A stretch of DNA of 64,000 nucleotides from Verrucomicrobiaceae bacterium (GCA_947507875.1 CANNQP010000007.1:62001-126000); one strand, 5' to 3'. Numbered from the stretch's first letter, positions 9,894-19,213 are shown. The notes: a model not told the origin generated them from the letters alone. A program made the numbers and translations.

Positions 9894-10301
9894 ATGCCAA
9901 CCATCAATCAGCTCGTCAGACACGGCCGCAAAGACAAGGCGGAGAAGTCGAAGTCGCCTGCGCTTGCCAAGTGCCCGCAGCGCCGCGGAGTCTGTCTACA
10001 GGTCATGACCCGCACCCCGAAAAAGCCTAACTCAGCGCTTCGTAAGGTTGCCAAAGTGCGTCTGACTAACGGCTACGAAGTGATTGCCTACATTGGCGGT
10101 GAAGGCCACAACCTCCAGGAGCATAGCATTGTTCTTGTGCGTGGCGGTCGTGTGAAAGACTTGCCCGGTGTTCGCTATCACATCGTCCGTGGTACGCTTG
10201 ACTGTCTTGGTGTGGAGAAGCGTCGTCGTGGTCGTTCCAAATATGGTGCGAAGCGTCCGAAGCCAGGTGCCGCAGCTGCCCCAACTAAAGGCAAGAAGTA
10301 A
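9894..10301 (+). CDS. rpsL: 30S ribosomal protein S12
   Basis: S12 lines the decoding centre of the 30S subunit and is where streptomycin-resistance mutations occur. Conserved blocks are [22 protein letters not shown], and [10 protein letters not shown], whose aspartate is the site of beta-methylthiolation. At 135 residues it carries a basic, Ala/Pro/Lys-rich tail (about ten residues longer than E. coli). First gene of the cluster; rpsG follows 42 bases later. No purine-rich ribosome binding site precedes the ATG. Confidence 0.98.
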   Translation: MPTINQLVRHGRKDKAEKSKSPALAKCPQRRGVCLQVMTRTPKKPNSALRKVAKVRLTNGYEVIAYIGGEGHNLQEHSIVLVRGGRVKDLPGVRYHIVRGTLDCLGVEKRRRGRSKYGAKRPKPGAAAAPTKGKK

Positions 10302-10343
10302 TCTCCTTTTTAACCGCTCTTTTAAACTCAGCATTTCGTTCTT

Positions 10344-10817
10344 ATGGCCCGCAGGAAACGCGTTTACGACAAGAATGTCGTCAAAGACTCCCGCTACGAT
10401 AGTGAAATCGTCGCCCGCCTCATTAGCCGCGTGATGGTTAGCGGTAAGAAATCCGTAGCGGAGAGCATCGTCTATTCTGCCATCGATTTGCTAAACGAGA
10501 AAACCGAGACCGTGGATCCCTTGGAGCTTTTCCATCGTGCGATCGACAACGCCAAGCCAAAGGTTGAAGTCAAGGCTCGCCGCGTTGGCGGTGCGACTTA
10601 TCAAGTGCCACTCGAGGTTTCCTCTGCGCGTTCTGAATCTTTGGCCATGCGCTGGATTGTTGGATACGCCCGCGGTCGCAAAGGTCAGCCCATGCATCGC
10701 GCTCTTGCGAATGAGCTCAAAGAGGCGGCTCAAGGACAGGGATCGTCCGTTCGCAAGCGCGATGACGTCCATAAGCAAGCTCAGGCCAACCGTGCCTTCG
10801 CTCACTTCCGCTTCTAA
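10344..10817 (+). CDS. rpsG: 30S ribosomal protein S7
   Basis: S7 nucleates assembly of the 30S head and contacts the E-site tRNA. The 157-residue protein shows the family pattern: MARRKR start, the AKPKVEVKARRVGGATYQVP hairpin region, and ALRWI-like AMRWIVGYAR. The C-terminus HKQAQANRAFAHFRF is the usual S7 ending. Preceded by a pyrimidine-rich leader without a Shine-Dalgarno motif; fusA starts 53 bases after the stop. Confidence 0.98.
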   Translation: MARRKRVYDKNVVKDSRYDSEIVARLISRVMVSGKKSVAESIVYSAIDLLNEKTETVDPLELFHRAIDNAKPKVEVKARRVGGATYQVPLEVSSARSESLAMRWIVGYARGRKGQPMHRALANELKEAAQGQGSSVRKRDDVHKQAQANRAFAHFRF

Positions 10818-10870
10818 TCGCGGATTTCATTCCACCGTAACAAGCTGCCCAGCCCCCTTTCCTTCAGACC

Positions 10871-13021
10871 ATGGCTAACCCCAACTCTCCTAACCGCGAA
10901 TTCCCCTTGGAGCGCACCCGGAATATCGGGATTTGTGCGCACATCGACGCGGGTAAGACGACGCTGACCGAGCGAATCCTATTCTACACCGGCATGATCC
11001 ACAAGATCGGTGAGGTGCATGATGGTGCCGCGACGACAGACTGGATGGAGCAAGAAAAAGAGCGTGGGATCACGATCACTTCTGCTGCTGTGACGGCCAA
11101 GTGGAAGCAGCTCAAAGAAGAGGGCATCTACAAGACACGGGAACTTGAAGACATTCGTGTTAACATCATCGATACCCCAGGGCACGTGGACTTTACCGCC
11201 GAGGTGGAGCGTTCTTTGCGTGTTCTCGACGGTGCTATTTTCGTTTTATGCGGTGTTGCAGGTGTCCAGCCACAATCGGAGACCGTTTATCGCCAAGCAG
11301 AGAAGTATGGTGTTCCGCGTATCGCCTTTGTGAACAAAATGGACCGAACAGGTGCCAATTTTGAGCGTGTGGTGGCGGATGTTCGCGAGAAACTAGGTGC
11401 ACCCGCTTTCCCGATTCTCATTCCTATTGGTGCGGAAGATCAACTAACCGGTCAGATCGATGTGGTGAACCAAAAAGCCATCATCTACTCAGACAGCGAT
11501 AAGTGGGGATCTACTTACGAGGTTCGCGAGCTCGAAGGAGACGAAGTGGCCAAGGCAAAAGCCGCGTACACGGAACTCTTGGATGCTGTCTGTAGCGCAG
11601 ATGATGAGCTAGGCATGATGTTCCTCGAAGAGCAGCCCATCGGCCCGAAAGAGTTGAAAGCAGGACTCCGCCGCGCAGTCATTGCAAACAAGATCATCCC
11701 GATGGCAGGGGGATCGGCATTCAAAAACAAAGGCGTTCAGTATTTGATTGATGCCGTGATCGACTACCTGCCAGGACCTCTCGACATTGATCCTCAGAAA
11801 GGAACGGTCGTTGACGAGCCCGAAAACGTCATTGAAGCTATTCCTGACGACAATGGCAAATTCATTGCCTTGGGCTTCAAGCTCTGGTCTGACAAGTTTG
11901 GTCGCTTGGTATTCTTCCGTGTTTACTCTGGCAAAGTCTCCAAAGGTGACACCATTTACAATCCACGCACACGCAAATCAGAGCGCGTGGGTCGGTTGAT
12001 CCAGATTCAAGCAGCTGTCCATAAGGACATTGACACCTGTTACTCAGGTGACATCGCTGCTCTCGTGGGTGTCAAAGACGTCAGAACAGGTGATACCTTC
12101 TGTGATGAAAGTCTTGAGGTGCAGTTGGAGCCACCAACTTTCCCTGAGCCCGTTATCAGCATGGCAGTAGAGCCGAAAACAAAGGGTGACCAGGAGCGGA
12201 TGGCGAATGCCCTTCAGCGACTTTCGGAAGAAGATCCCACGTTCTTCGTCAAAACGGATGAAGAAACAGGCCAAACGATCATTGCAGGAATGGGTGAACT
12301 TCACCTGGAAATTCTTTGCGACCGCCTCAAGCGCGAGCACAAGGTCGAAACCAATACAGGTAAGCCACAAATCGCTTATCGTGAGACCCTAACTCAAGCG
12401 GCAGACGGCGAAGGTAAGTTGGTGAAGCAGTCTGGCGGACGTGGTCAATACGGCCACGTGGTGATCAAAGTTCGCCCCGGTGAAAAAGGTTCAGGTATTG
12501 TTGTCGAAAACAAAGTGGTTGGCGGCACGATTCCTAAGGAGTTCATCAATCCAGCTAAAGCTGGCTGTATCGAAGCAGCCCTCAATGGAATCATCGCTGG
12601 TTATCCTGTGATTGATATGCACATTGATCTCGTTGATGGTTCCAGTCATGAAGTGGACTCCAATGAAAATGCCTTCAAAATGGCGGGCATTTTCGCAGTC
12701 AAAGACGCTCTGAAGAGAGCAAAATGCATTCTCCTTGAGCCAATCATGGCCGTGGAATGTACAACCCCAGAAGATTATCAAGGGGATATCATGGGTGACT
12801 TGAATCGTCGCCGTGGTAAGATCCAAGGCATGGATAGCCGTGGTGCGACAGCCATTCTGCGCGCTGAAGTGCCTTTGGCAGAAATGTTTGGTTATTCTAC
12901 AGCCATCCGCACACTTTCCTCCGGTCGTGCTAGCTACTCGATGCAGCCTAGCCACTTCGAACAAGTTCCTCAGCAAATTGTTGATCAGATTGTTGAGCAG
13001 CGAGGCGGCAAGCAGGCTTGA
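10871..13021 (+). CDS. fusA: translation elongation factor G
   Basis: EF-G is the GTPase that drives tRNA-mRNA translocation and, with RRF, ribosome recycling. G1 is AHIDAGKTT, switch I ERGITITSAA, G3 DTPGH, and G4 NKMD; domains II-V follow, including GMGELHLEI and the domain IV sequence SGGRGQYGHV. At 716 residues it is slightly long; part of this is a charged insertion of roughly seven residues relative to E. coli between the switch I helix and the DTPGH strand (KQLKEEGIYKTRELED). In the usual str operon tuf follows, but here rpsJ begins 38 bases after the stop. Start ATG 10871 has no Shine-Dalgarno sequence. Confidence 0.98.
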   Translation: MANPNSPNREFPLERTRNIGICAHIDAGKTTLTERILFYTGMIHKIGEVHDGAATTDWMEQEKERGITITSAAVTAKWKQLKEEGIYKTRELEDIRVNIIDTPGHVDFTAEVERSLRVLDGAIFVLCGVAGVQPQSETVYRQAEKYGVPRIAFVNKMDRTGANFERVVADVREKLGAPAFPILIPIGAEDQLTGQIDVVNQKAIIYSDSDKWGSTYEVRELEGDEVAKAKAAYTELLDAVCSADDELGMMFLEEQPIGPKELKAGLRRAVIANKIIPMAGGSAFKNKGVQYLIDAVIDYLPGPLDIDPQKGTVVDEPENVIEAIPDDNGKFIALGFKLWSDKFGRLVFFRVYSGKVSKGDTIYNPRTRKSERVGRLIQIQAAVHKDIDTCYSGDIAALVGVKDVRTGDTFCDESLEVQLEPPTFPEPVISMAVEPKTKGDQERMANALQRLSEEDPTFFVKTDEETGQTIIAGMGELHLEILCDRLKREHKVETNTGKPQIAYRETLTQAADGEGKLVKQSGGRGQYGHVVIKVRPGEKGSGIVVENKVVGGTIPKEFINPAKAGCIEAALNGIIAGYPVIDMHIDLVDGSSHEVDSNENAFKMAGIFAVKDALKRAKCILLEPIMAVECTTPEDYQGDIMGDLNRRRGKIQGMDSRGATAILRAEVPLAEMFGYSTAIRTLSSGRASYSMQPSHFEQVPQQIVDQIVEQRGGKQA

Positions 13022-13059
13022 TTCATTAAAACTCTCATCATTCACGACGGACTCACGCC

Positions 13060-13368
13060 ATGAACAATCAGAAAATTCGCATTCGTCTCCGCGCCTACGA
13101 TTATCGCACGCTCGACAAGAGCACCGCTGACATCGTTGAGACAGCCAAGCGCACGGGCGCTAAGGTTGCAGGCCCTATCCCGCTTCCGACCCGTATCGAG
13201 AAGTTTACCGTGAACCGCTCTCCACACGTGGATAAAAAGTCCATGGATCAGTTTGAGATTCGGACCCACAAACGCCTCCTAGATATTGTTGATCCTACTT
13301 CAAGGACTGTGGATGAGCTCAAGAAGCTCAATCTTCCTTCCGGAGTCGACATCACGATCAAGATCTAA
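13060..13368 (+). CDS. rpsJ: 30S ribosomal protein S10
   Basis: S10 is a 30S head protein that in E. coli doubles as NusE in antitermination. The 102-residue protein has the standard [15 protein letters not shown] start, the [23 protein letters not shown] loop (shown here across residues 46-68), and the GVDITIKI ending. It heads the S10 block and follows fusA directly because tuf is missing. Only a weak GGA lies upstream of its ATG. Confidence 0.98.
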   Translation: MNNQKIRIRLRAYDYRTLDKSTADIVETAKRTGAKVAGPIPLPTRIEKFTVNRSPHVDKKSMDQFEIRTHKRLLDIVDPTSRTVDELKKLNLPSGVDITIKI

Positions 13369-13394
13369 ACAGAAACCTCAAAGAGGAAAAAATT

Positions 13395-14048
13395 ATGGCA
13401 CTCGGCTTGATTGGAAAAAAACTTGGAATGACGAAGGTCTACACCGAAAAGGGTGAAGCCATCGCAGTGACTGTCGTGGATGTATCTGGTAACAAGGTCA
13501 TTCAGGTGAAGAACAAGTCCGGCAAGGACGGCTACAGCGCTGTTCAAGTTGGTTATGGCGAACAGAAAGAGTTTCGCGTAAACAAACCTTTGTTGGGACA
13601 CTTCAAGAAGCATGGTACTTCTCCCAAGCGCATCATCAAAGAGTTTCGATTCACCAGCGACGAACAACTCCCAGCCGCAGAAAGCGAACTCAAAGCAGAC
13701 TTGTTTAGCGCCGGACAATGGGTTGACGTGATTGGTACCACCAAAGGAAAAGGCTTCCAAGGTGTAGTGAAACGCTGGAATTTCAGCGGTCAGCCTGCAA
13801 CTCATGGTCACATGATGCATCGTCGTCCTGGTTCCATTGGATGTCGTTTGACGCCAGGTCTTGTCTGGAAAAACCAGAAGATGCCAGGTCACGATGGCGT
13901 GGAGCGTGTGACGACACAAAACCTAAAAGTCATTCAGGCACGCCCTGAAGACGGCGTTTTGCTCATCAGTGGTTCGATCCCAGGAAATAAGGGTAGCATT
14001 GTTGTGGTTCGCCCTTCCAAGAAGAAGCCCGCACCAGCGGCCAAGTAA
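13395..14048 (+). CDS. rplC: 50S ribosomal protein L3
   Basis: L3 helps form the peptidyl-transferase centre region of 23S rRNA. The 217-residue protein begins GLIGKKLGMTKVY and contains the central loop GQPATHGHMMHRRPGSIG, where a glutamine is methylated in E. coli. A Shine-Dalgarno-like AAGAGGA at 13381-13387 lies seven bases before the ATG, one of only a few in the cluster. rplD follows after 20 bases. The Lys/Pro/Ala-rich tail is slightly long. Confidence 0.98.
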   Translation: MALGLIGKKLGMTKVYTEKGEAIAVTVVDVSGNKVIQVKNKSGKDGYSAVQVGYGEQKEFRVNKPLLGHFKKHGTSPKRIIKEFRFTSDEQLPAAESELKADLFSAGQWVDVIGTTKGKGFQGVVKRWNFSGQPATHGHMMHRRPGSIGCRLTPGLVWKNQKMPGHDGVERVTTQNLKVIQARPEDGVLLISGSIPGNKGSIVVVRPSKKKPAPAAK

Positions 14049-14068
14049 TCTAAGAAAGTTCATCCATC

Positions 14069-14677
14069 ATGTCCGCTACTGTTCTTTCGATCGACGCCGC
14101 TAAGCAGGCGCAATTAAACCTTGTGGAAGGCCACAAAGGAAAACAAGCTCTACACGAAACCGTTGTCGCCTATCGCGCCAATCGTCGTCAGGGCAATGCA
14201 CACACCAAGAACCGCTCTGAAGTCGCAGGTTCTGGCAAGAAGCTCTGGAATCAAAAAGGAACGGGCAATGCTCGTATGGGTTCCAAGCGTTCGCCTATCT
14301 GGAGCGGCGGTGGTGTTGTCTTCGGTCCTCGCAATACCACAGTTTGGGCGAAGAAAACTACGAAAGCGACGCGCAAATTAGCATTCCGCACGGCTTTAAC
14401 CGCTCGCATTGCCGATGGCGCTGTGGCCACGATTGCCGGACTTTCTATCGCCGATGGTAAAACGAAGAGTTTTGTCGGTGCTGTTAAAGAGCTTTCGACT
14501 GCTAATAAGCTTCTTGTTATCGGAACTTTCGATGAGACAACGTTCCGCGCTGCTCGCAACGTGCAGAGCGTGCAATTGATCTCGGCTGAAGATGTTAACG
14601 CTGAACAGCTCTTGAATTACCCACAGGTGCTCGTGACCAACGAAGCCCTTTCTACACTCGCACGGAGGACTGCCTGA
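14069..14677 (+). CDS. rplD: 50S ribosomal protein L4
   Basis: L4 lines the polypeptide exit tunnel with a long loop and in E. coli represses the S10 operon. The loop is recognisable here as NRSEVAGSGKKLWNQKGTG (residues about 49-67) followed by RMGSKRSPIWSGGGVVFGP. Length is 202 residues, normal. Its stop overlaps the leader of rplW: the rplW Shine-Dalgarno GGAGG lies inside the last rplD codons, with one base between stop and start, implying coupled translation. Confidence 0.97.
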   Translation: MSATVLSIDAAKQAQLNLVEGHKGKQALHETVVAYRANRRQGNAHTKNRSEVAGSGKKLWNQKGTGNARMGSKRSPIWSGGGVVFGPRNTTVWAKKTTKATRKLAFRTALTARIADGAVATIAGLSIADGKTKSFVGAVKELSTANKLLVIGTFDETTFRAARNVQSVQLISAEDVNAEQLLNYPQVLVTNEALSTLARRTA

Positions 14678-14678
14678 T

Positions 14679-14966
14679 ATGACACTAGACCCTCAATCTG
14701 TTATCCAAACCATTCGTTTAAGCGAAAAAGCGACACGCCTGGGTGAAGTCAACAATGAGTATGTGTTCATTGTGAGTCGCTCCGCGAATAAACTCCAAAT
14801 CAAGTTCGCTATCGAGAAGCACTTTGGCAAGAAAGTCGCTGCTGTTAGGACTTCGACTTTTGATGGCAAAGCTCGTCGTGAGCGTCGCGCTGATGAAGGT
14901 CGTACGAATCATTACAAGAAAGCTATCGTGCGGTTGAAAGACGGAGAACGTCTTGACCTCGTCTAA
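14679..14966 (+). CDS. rplW: 50S ribosomal protein L23
   Basis: L23 sits at the tunnel exit and is the docking site for trigger factor and signal recognition particle. The 95-residue protein has the SEKATRLGEVNNEYVFIV segment and KLQIKFAIEKHFGKKV, both typical of the family. Start ATG 14679 is one base after the rplD stop; a GGAGG inside rplD is placed about ten bases upstream. Followed after 46 bases by rplB. Confidence 0.97.
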   Translation: MTLDPQSVIQTIRLSEKATRLGEVNNEYVFIVSRSANKLQIKFAIEKHFGKKVAAVRTSTFDGKARRERRADEGRTNHYKKAIVRLKDGERLDLV

Positions 14967-15012
14967 TCCATTAACCCCGGTTCTGAATTTTTAACCAGAA
15001 GGACTCACAGCC

Positions 15013-15852
15013 ATGGCGCTGAAAACTTTCAAGCCCAACACCCCATCGAACCGCTACAAGGAGTGGAACTCTTTCGAGGAGATTACCAAAGATAAACCAG
15101 AGCGCGCATTGACGATTGCTCTGAGGAAATCTGGCGGACGCAACAATACAGGTCGCATCACTTGCCGTCATATCGGCGGTGGAGCAGTGCGTCGTTATCG
15201 TCTTATCGATTTCAAGCGTGAAAGACGCGATGAGGCAGCAAAGGTCGTCGCCATTGAGTACGATCCTAATCGCTCTGCTCGAATCGCTTTGATCGAATAT
15301 AAAGACGGCCAGAAAGCCTACATCCTAGCCCCAGCGGCTCTTGTTGTGGGTGCTAGTGTGATGGCTGGTGAAAAAGCAGCTCCTGAAGTCGGAAACGCGC
15401 TTCCGCTACGCAAGATTCCTCTGGGAACAAGCATCCACAATGTGGAGCTTGTTCGTGGTCAAGGTGGTGTTGCTGCACGCGCAGCAGGACAGGCTGCTAT
15501 TCTATCTAACCGTGAGGGTGATTATGCTCTTGTGCGTATGCCTTCAGGTGAAGTGCGAAAAGTCCATGCTGAATGTTACGCTACTGTGGGCGCTGTTGGT
15601 AACAGCGAGCACATGAACGTTGTCTCTGGTAAAGCAGGCCGCACCCGGTGGAAGGGTACACGCCCAACCGTCCGTGGTATGTGTATGAACCCGATCGACC
15701 ACCCCAACGGTGGTGGTGAGGGACGCTCCAAATCTGGTGGTGGTCGTCAGCACCTTCTTAGCCCATGGGGCCACGCGAAAGGTGAGAAAACGCGCAACAA
15801 GAAGAAGGCAACCGGCAAGCTTATTGTTCAGACTCGCCACGCGAAGAAGTAA
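15013..15852 (+). CDS. rplB: 50S ribosomal protein L2
   Basis: L2 is one of the most conserved ribosomal proteins and is needed for subunit joining and peptidyl transfer. The 279-residue protein shows [25 protein letters not shown], and the C-terminal block [19 protein letters not shown], which contains the conserved histidine near the catalytic centre. AAGGA at 14999-15003 gives a Shine-Dalgarno nine bases before the ATG. The C-terminus ends in a Lys-rich tail as usual. Confidence 0.98.
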   Translation: MALKTFKPNTPSNRYKEWNSFEEITKDKPERALTIALRKSGGRNNTGRITCRHIGGGAVRRYRLIDFKRERRDEAAKVVAIEYDPNRSARIALIEYKDGQKAYILAPAALVVGASVMAGEKAAPEVGNALPLRKIPLGTSIHNVELVRGQGGVAARAAGQAAILSNREGDYALVRMPSGEVRKVHAECYATVGAVGNSEHMNVVSGKAGRTRWKGTRPTVRGMCMNPIDHPNGGGEGRSKSGGGRQHLLSPWGHAKGEKTRNKKKATGKLIVQTRHAKK

Positions 15853-15872
15853 TCTCGATTCATTTTTGATCC

Positions 15873-16154
15873 ATGCCACGTTCCCTAAAAAAAGGTCCTT
15901 TTGTCCAGCAAGCCTTGCTCGACAAAGTTGACAAAATGAATGAAGCCAAAGGAGCTAAACGCCCAATCAAAACATGGGCACGCTCCTCCATGATCACCCC
16001 TGATTTGGTGGGTCACACTTTCCTCGTCCACAACGGCAAAGACTTTGTCAGCGTGTACGTTACGGAAAACATGGTAGGTCACCGTCTTGGTGAATTCGCT
16101 TTGACCCGTATCTTCAAGGGTCACGGCGCTCACACGGTGAAAGCAGCTAAATAA
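15873..16154 (+). CDS. rpsS: 30S ribosomal protein S19
   Basis: S19 is a 30S head protein near the A-site finger. [11 protein letters not shown] is the invariant N-terminus; the central [21 protein letters not shown] and [11 protein letters not shown] segments are standard. At 93 residues the length is normal. Twenty bases after its stop comes not rplV but an exported coiled-coil protein gene. Confidence 0.98.
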   Translation: MPRSLKKGPFVQQALLDKVDKMNEAKGAKRPIKTWARSSMITPDLVGHTFLVHNGKDFVSVYVTENMVGHRLGEFALTRIFKGHGAHTVKAAK

Positions 16155-16174
16155 TTGAATCCAGATTCATTATC

Positions 16175-16954
16175 ATGAAGCTTTTGCGCTATATTCTTCA
16201 ATCCTTTGCATTGCTTTTGGTGGCAATGCATGGGGTAGAAGTGAATGCGCAGACTTCGTTTGAGCTACAAGAGCTGAATACTACGTTGCAAGTCGCAGCC
16301 CAAAAGATTCAGATGCTTGAGGCTCAGATTGCTTCTTCGAAAGAAAAGGGTGAAGCACTAGCCCAGAGTGCTGCAGTTTCGAGCCAAGAAGCCCAAGAGT
16401 TGAAAGATCGCTACGAGCGACTAAGAGGTCTCTTGGAAGGTCTTGGCATTGCTGCTCTAGAGAACAACCGTGAAGAAACTCAGGACCGTCTGCTTTCTGC
16501 GCTTGCTGATCTTCGTGTAAGTGAAACATCACGTCAGAAGCTAGCCGATAGTCTGATGGAACTAGCGGAGGTCTCCTTGGCGTTCGCCAAGACAGTGCAG
16601 AATCCCGATCCGCTGACTGGAGATCGATTGCAAAAGGCACTCGTGAAGGCAGAATCTACCCTGGCCACTGCCTCCAATAAAACCGTTCAAGATACGCAGT
16701 CACTTGGAGATCTTCAAAACGTTCGAATTGTTAGTTTGAAAAATGAGTTGGGCATTGCTGTCTTTGCTGCAGGTATCAAAGAAGGCGTTAAACCAGGAAT
16801 GCCATTTGATATTTACCGCGAGGATAAGCCTATCGCAAAAGCTCTTGTCACAGAAGTTAGGAATTCAGTCAGCGGTGCCGTGATACAAGAATTGGCTTCG
16901 CTTTCTGACCCTGTCCGTGTTGGCGACCGCGCCAAAGTTTCCATCAATCGTTGA
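16175..16954 (+). CDS. exported coiled-coil protein of unknown function inside the ribosomal operon
   Basis: A 259-residue protein I do not recognise. It starts with a clear signal peptide (MKLLRYILQSFALLLVAMHG, cleavage likely after VNA around residue 25). Residues about 29-140 form a charged heptad-like coiled coil rich in Gln, Glu, Leu and Ala. A compact C-terminal domain (about 181-259) has the pattern GIKEGVKPGMPFDIYR and ends VRVGDRAKV, resembling small beta-barrel domains found in envelope proteins. It lies 20 bases after rpsS and 13 bases before rplV on the same strand, with no terminator, so it must share the ribosomal transcript. Nothing suggests an RNA-binding ribosomal protein. 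Likely periplasmic or outer-membrane associated; role unknown. Confidence 0.85.
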   Translation: MKLLRYILQSFALLLVAMHGVEVNAQTSFELQELNTTLQVAAQKIQMLEAQIASSKEKGEALAQSAAVSSQEAQELKDRYERLRGLLEGLGIAALENNREETQDRLLSALADLRVSETSRQKLADSLMELAEVSLAFAKTVQNPDPLTGDRLQKALVKAESTLATASNKTVQDTQSLGDLQNVRIVSLKNELGIAVFAAGIKEGVKPGMPFDIYREDKPIAKALVTEVRNSVSGAVIQELASLSDPVRVGDRAKVSINR

Positions 16955-16967
16955 TCCCTGTTGTTCT

Positions 16968-17342
16968 ATGGAAGTTCGATCCACCTACAAATACGCCCGC
17001 ATCTCCTCCCAGAAGGCGCGCCAAGTCACTCGCGCGATTACTGGTATGCCTGTCTCCCAGGCACTCAGCGTGCTTGATTTCACTCCCAAGAAGGCTGCTT
17101 TCTTGGTCGGCAAAGTTCTGCGTAGCGCGATTGCGAATGCTACCAATAATCATGAACTTGATGCTGAGGAAATGGTTGTGGCAAGTGCAGTTGCTACGCC
17201 AGGACCTGCTCTCAAGCGCATCATGCCACGTGCTCGTGGATCTGCTTCTTCCATCAAAAAACGCATGACACACATCACCGTCGTGCTTGGCAATAAGCCA
17301 GAAGAAGCCGTGAAGCCCGCTTCCAAATCGTCGGCAGAATAA
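16968..17342 (+). CDS. rplV: 50S ribosomal protein L22
   Basis: L22 reaches into the exit tunnel with a beta-hairpin. The 124-residue protein starts [20 protein letters not shown] and contains the hairpin sequence [20 protein letters not shown], the usual macrolide-resistance region. I use ATG 16968; an in-frame upstream ATG at 16917 lies inside the coiled-coil gene and adds sequence without family resemblance. No Shine-Dalgarno motif. The C-terminus is extended by a short Ser/Lys/Glu tail. Confidence 0.97.
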   Translation: MEVRSTYKYARISSQKARQVTRAITGMPVSQALSVLDFTPKKAAFLVGKVLRSAIANATNNHELDAEEMVVASAVATPGPALKRIMPRARGSASSIKKRMTHITVVLGNKPEEAVKPASKSSAE

Positions 17343-17368
17343 ATTCACTACTCAATTCAAGCACCTTT

Positions 17369-18154
17369 ATGGGACAGAAAGTAAATCCGATCGGCTTTAG
17401 GCTCGCAGTTTCGAAAGACTGGCGCTCCAAGTGGTTTGCCACGGGCAAAGAGTTTTCCGATTCACTTCACAGTGATATTGCCATTCGCAACTACCTGAAA
17501 GAAAAGCTCAATGGCGCAGCTCTCTCCAAAATCGTTATTGAACGTGCTTGGAATCAGGTTCGGGTGACGCTACACACGGCACGTCCTGGGCTTGTCATCG
17601 GCCGTAAAGGTCAAGAGATCGAGGTAATGAGCCAAAAGATCTCTGAGATGTGCGGAGGCAAGCAGGTCAAAATCGATATCTTTGAAATCAAGCAGCCGGA
17701 AATTGATGCCCAACTCGTCGCTGAGGGTGTGGCCGTTCAGCTGGAACGCCGTATTTCTTTTCGTCGTGCCATGAAGAGATCTGTGCAAACTGCCATGGAT
17801 CTTGGGGCGGATGGCATCCGTATTCGTGTCGCAGGACGCTTGGGTGGCGCGGATATTGCGCGCGCCGAGTGGTATCGTCAGGGTAAAGTTCCTCTCCAAA
17901 CACTTCGTATCCCCATTGATTATGGCTTCTATGAAGCCAAGACCGTTTATGGAATCATCGGAGTCAAAGTTTGGCTGAATCGCGGCAATGCTGGCGAAAA
18001 TGGTGTCGCTCCTCCTCGTCGTGAGCGTCGGGAACGTCGTGACCGTGATGACCGTGGAGGTCCGCCACGCCGCGGCGAACGTGCTGTTCGTGCTCCTCGT
18101 CCTGAGGCAACCGCAGAAGTTGCTCCAGAAGCTGAGGTCGTCTCTGCTGCATAA
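17369..18154 (+). CDS. rpsC: 30S ribosomal protein S3 with extended C-terminal tail
   Basis: S3 forms part of the mRNA entry site and has helicase-like activity with S4/S5. Conserved parts are [12 protein letters not shown], the KH-domain GRKGQEIE, and the C-terminal [14 protein letters not shown] with [13 protein letters not shown]. At 261 residues it is about 28 longer than E. coli S3; the extra tail (from about residue 215) is first Arg/Asp/Gly-rich ([15 protein letters not shown]) then acidic and Ala-rich. Such tails are disordered and differ between phyla. rplP starts 60 bases later. Confidence 0.97.
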   Translation: MGQKVNPIGFRLAVSKDWRSKWFATGKEFSDSLHSDIAIRNYLKEKLNGAALSKIVIERAWNQVRVTLHTARPGLVIGRKGQEIEVMSQKISEMCGGKQVKIDIFEIKQPEIDAQLVAEGVAVQLERRISFRRAMKRSVQTAMDLGADGIRIRVAGRLGGADIARAEWYRQGKVPLQTLRIPIDYGFYEAKTVYGIIGVKVWLNRGNAGENGVAPPRRERRERRDRDDRGGPPRRGERAVRAPRPEATAEVAPEAEVVSAA

Positions 18155-18214
18155 GATTGAATTCTCTCGCCGAGTTCCGAATAACTTTCTCTAACTTATT
18201 CCTTTTAGATCTTC

Positions 18215-18634
18215 ATGGCTCTTCTTCCCAGTCGCGTAAAATATCGTAAGACCCAGCGCGGTAGCCGCTCGGGTAACGCCACCAGTGCAAACAAACTGGA
18301 CTTCGGTGAGTTTGGTCTGCAAGTGCTTGAGCGTGGCTGGCTGAAAAACAACCAGATCGAGGCTTGCCGTGTTGCCATCACCCGGTTCCTGAAAAGAAAA
18401 GGTAAGGTTTTCATCCGAGTATTCCCACACAAGCCCGTCACTGCGCGTCCCCCTGAAACTCGAATGGGTAAAGGTAAGGGTTCACCGGAGTTTTGGGTTT
18501 CTGTTATCCTTCCAGGACACATGCTGTTTGAAATTTCCGGCGTTAACGAGGCGACCGCACGTGATGCATGCCGTTTGGCAGCGAATAAGCTTGGTTTCAG
18601 AACGCGTTTTGTCACCCGCGCTATCTCTCACTAA
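18215..18634 (+). CDS. rplP: 50S ribosomal protein L16
   Basis: L16 organises the A-site region of the 50S subunit. [15 protein letters not shown] at the start, [15 protein letters not shown]-like central sequence and the [13 protein letters not shown] loop, which carries the arginine hydroxylated in E. coli, are all present. Length 139 residues is normal. The 60-base gap from rpsC is pyrimidine-rich with no ribosome binding site; rpmC follows after 21 bases. Confidence 0.97.
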   Translation: MALLPSRVKYRKTQRGSRSGNATSANKLDFGEFGLQVLERGWLKNNQIEACRVAITRFLKRKGKVFIRVFPHKPVTARPPETRMGKGKGSPEFWVSVILPGHMLFEISGVNEATARDACRLAANKLGFRTRFVTRAISH

Positions 18635-18655
18635 TTTTTATCAACGAATCTAACC

Positions 18656-18862
18656 ATGAAGATCAAAGAATTACGTGAGCTGTCAGTCGATGAGCTTGGC
18701 TCTCGCAAGCGTGAACTCCGTCAAGAGATGCTCAATTTGCGCGTGCAGCAGCAGATCGGTCAGTTGGAAAATCCTTCAAGATTGCGCACTCTTCGCCGCG
18801 AAGTGGCACAAATTGAAACACTGATCACCCAGCGCAGCAACTCTGCCGTTAAAGCTGCCTGA
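18656..18862 (+). CDS. rpmC: 50S ribosomal protein L29
   Basis: A 68-residue two-helix protein at the tunnel exit next to L23. MKIKELRELS, ELGSRKRELRQEMLNLRVQQ and the helix with RTLRREVAQIETLI match the family well. Its place between rplP and rpsQ is the universal order. No Shine-Dalgarno sequence. Confidence 0.96.
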   Translation: MKIKELRELSVDELGSRKRELRQEMLNLRVQQQIGQLENPSRLRTLRREVAQIETLITQRSNSAVKAA

Positions 18863-18895
18863 GGATGAATAACCCTTTGAATTGAACATAGAATC

Positions 18896-19174
18896 ATGAG
18901 CGAAACAGCAACAGCACCGGCTACGGCCAAGGCTCCAGTGCAGAAGACCCGCGTTGGCGTCGTCGTCTCTGCCAAAATGAATAAGACTATCGTCGTCGAG
19001 GTTGAGCGCCGTGTGCCCCACGCCCAATTTAAGAAGATCGTTCGCAAGACTTCCAAATTCTATGCCCACGATGAAAGTAGCCAAGCGAAAGAAGGGGATA
19101 AGGTTTTGATTTCCGAAACCAGGCCTCTTAGCAAGCTGAAGCGCTGGAATCTTGTGGAAGTGCTGAAGCACTAA
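18896..19174 (+). CDS. rpsQ: 30S ribosomal protein S17
   Basis: S17 is an OB-fold protein that binds 16S rRNA helix 11. The core reads [20 protein letters not shown], then [37 protein letters not shown]. An N-terminal extension of about 13 residues rich in Thr and Ala precedes the core, so the 92-residue length slightly exceeds E. coli (84). rplN follows after 53 bases. Confidence 0.97.
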   Translation: MSETATAPATAKAPVQKTRVGVVVSAKMNKTIVVEVERRVPHAQFKKIVRKTSKFYAHDESSQAKEGDKVLISETRPLSKLKRWNLVEVLKH

Positions 19175-19213
19175 TTCACACGCGATTCGAGATACTCGTT
19201 AACCCTAACATTC

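Noticed and set aside
16175-16954. Possibility that the gene between rpsS and rplV is a misread ribosomal protein
   Set aside because: It has a signal peptide and coiled coil, no basic rRNA-binding pattern, and both neighbours are complete.
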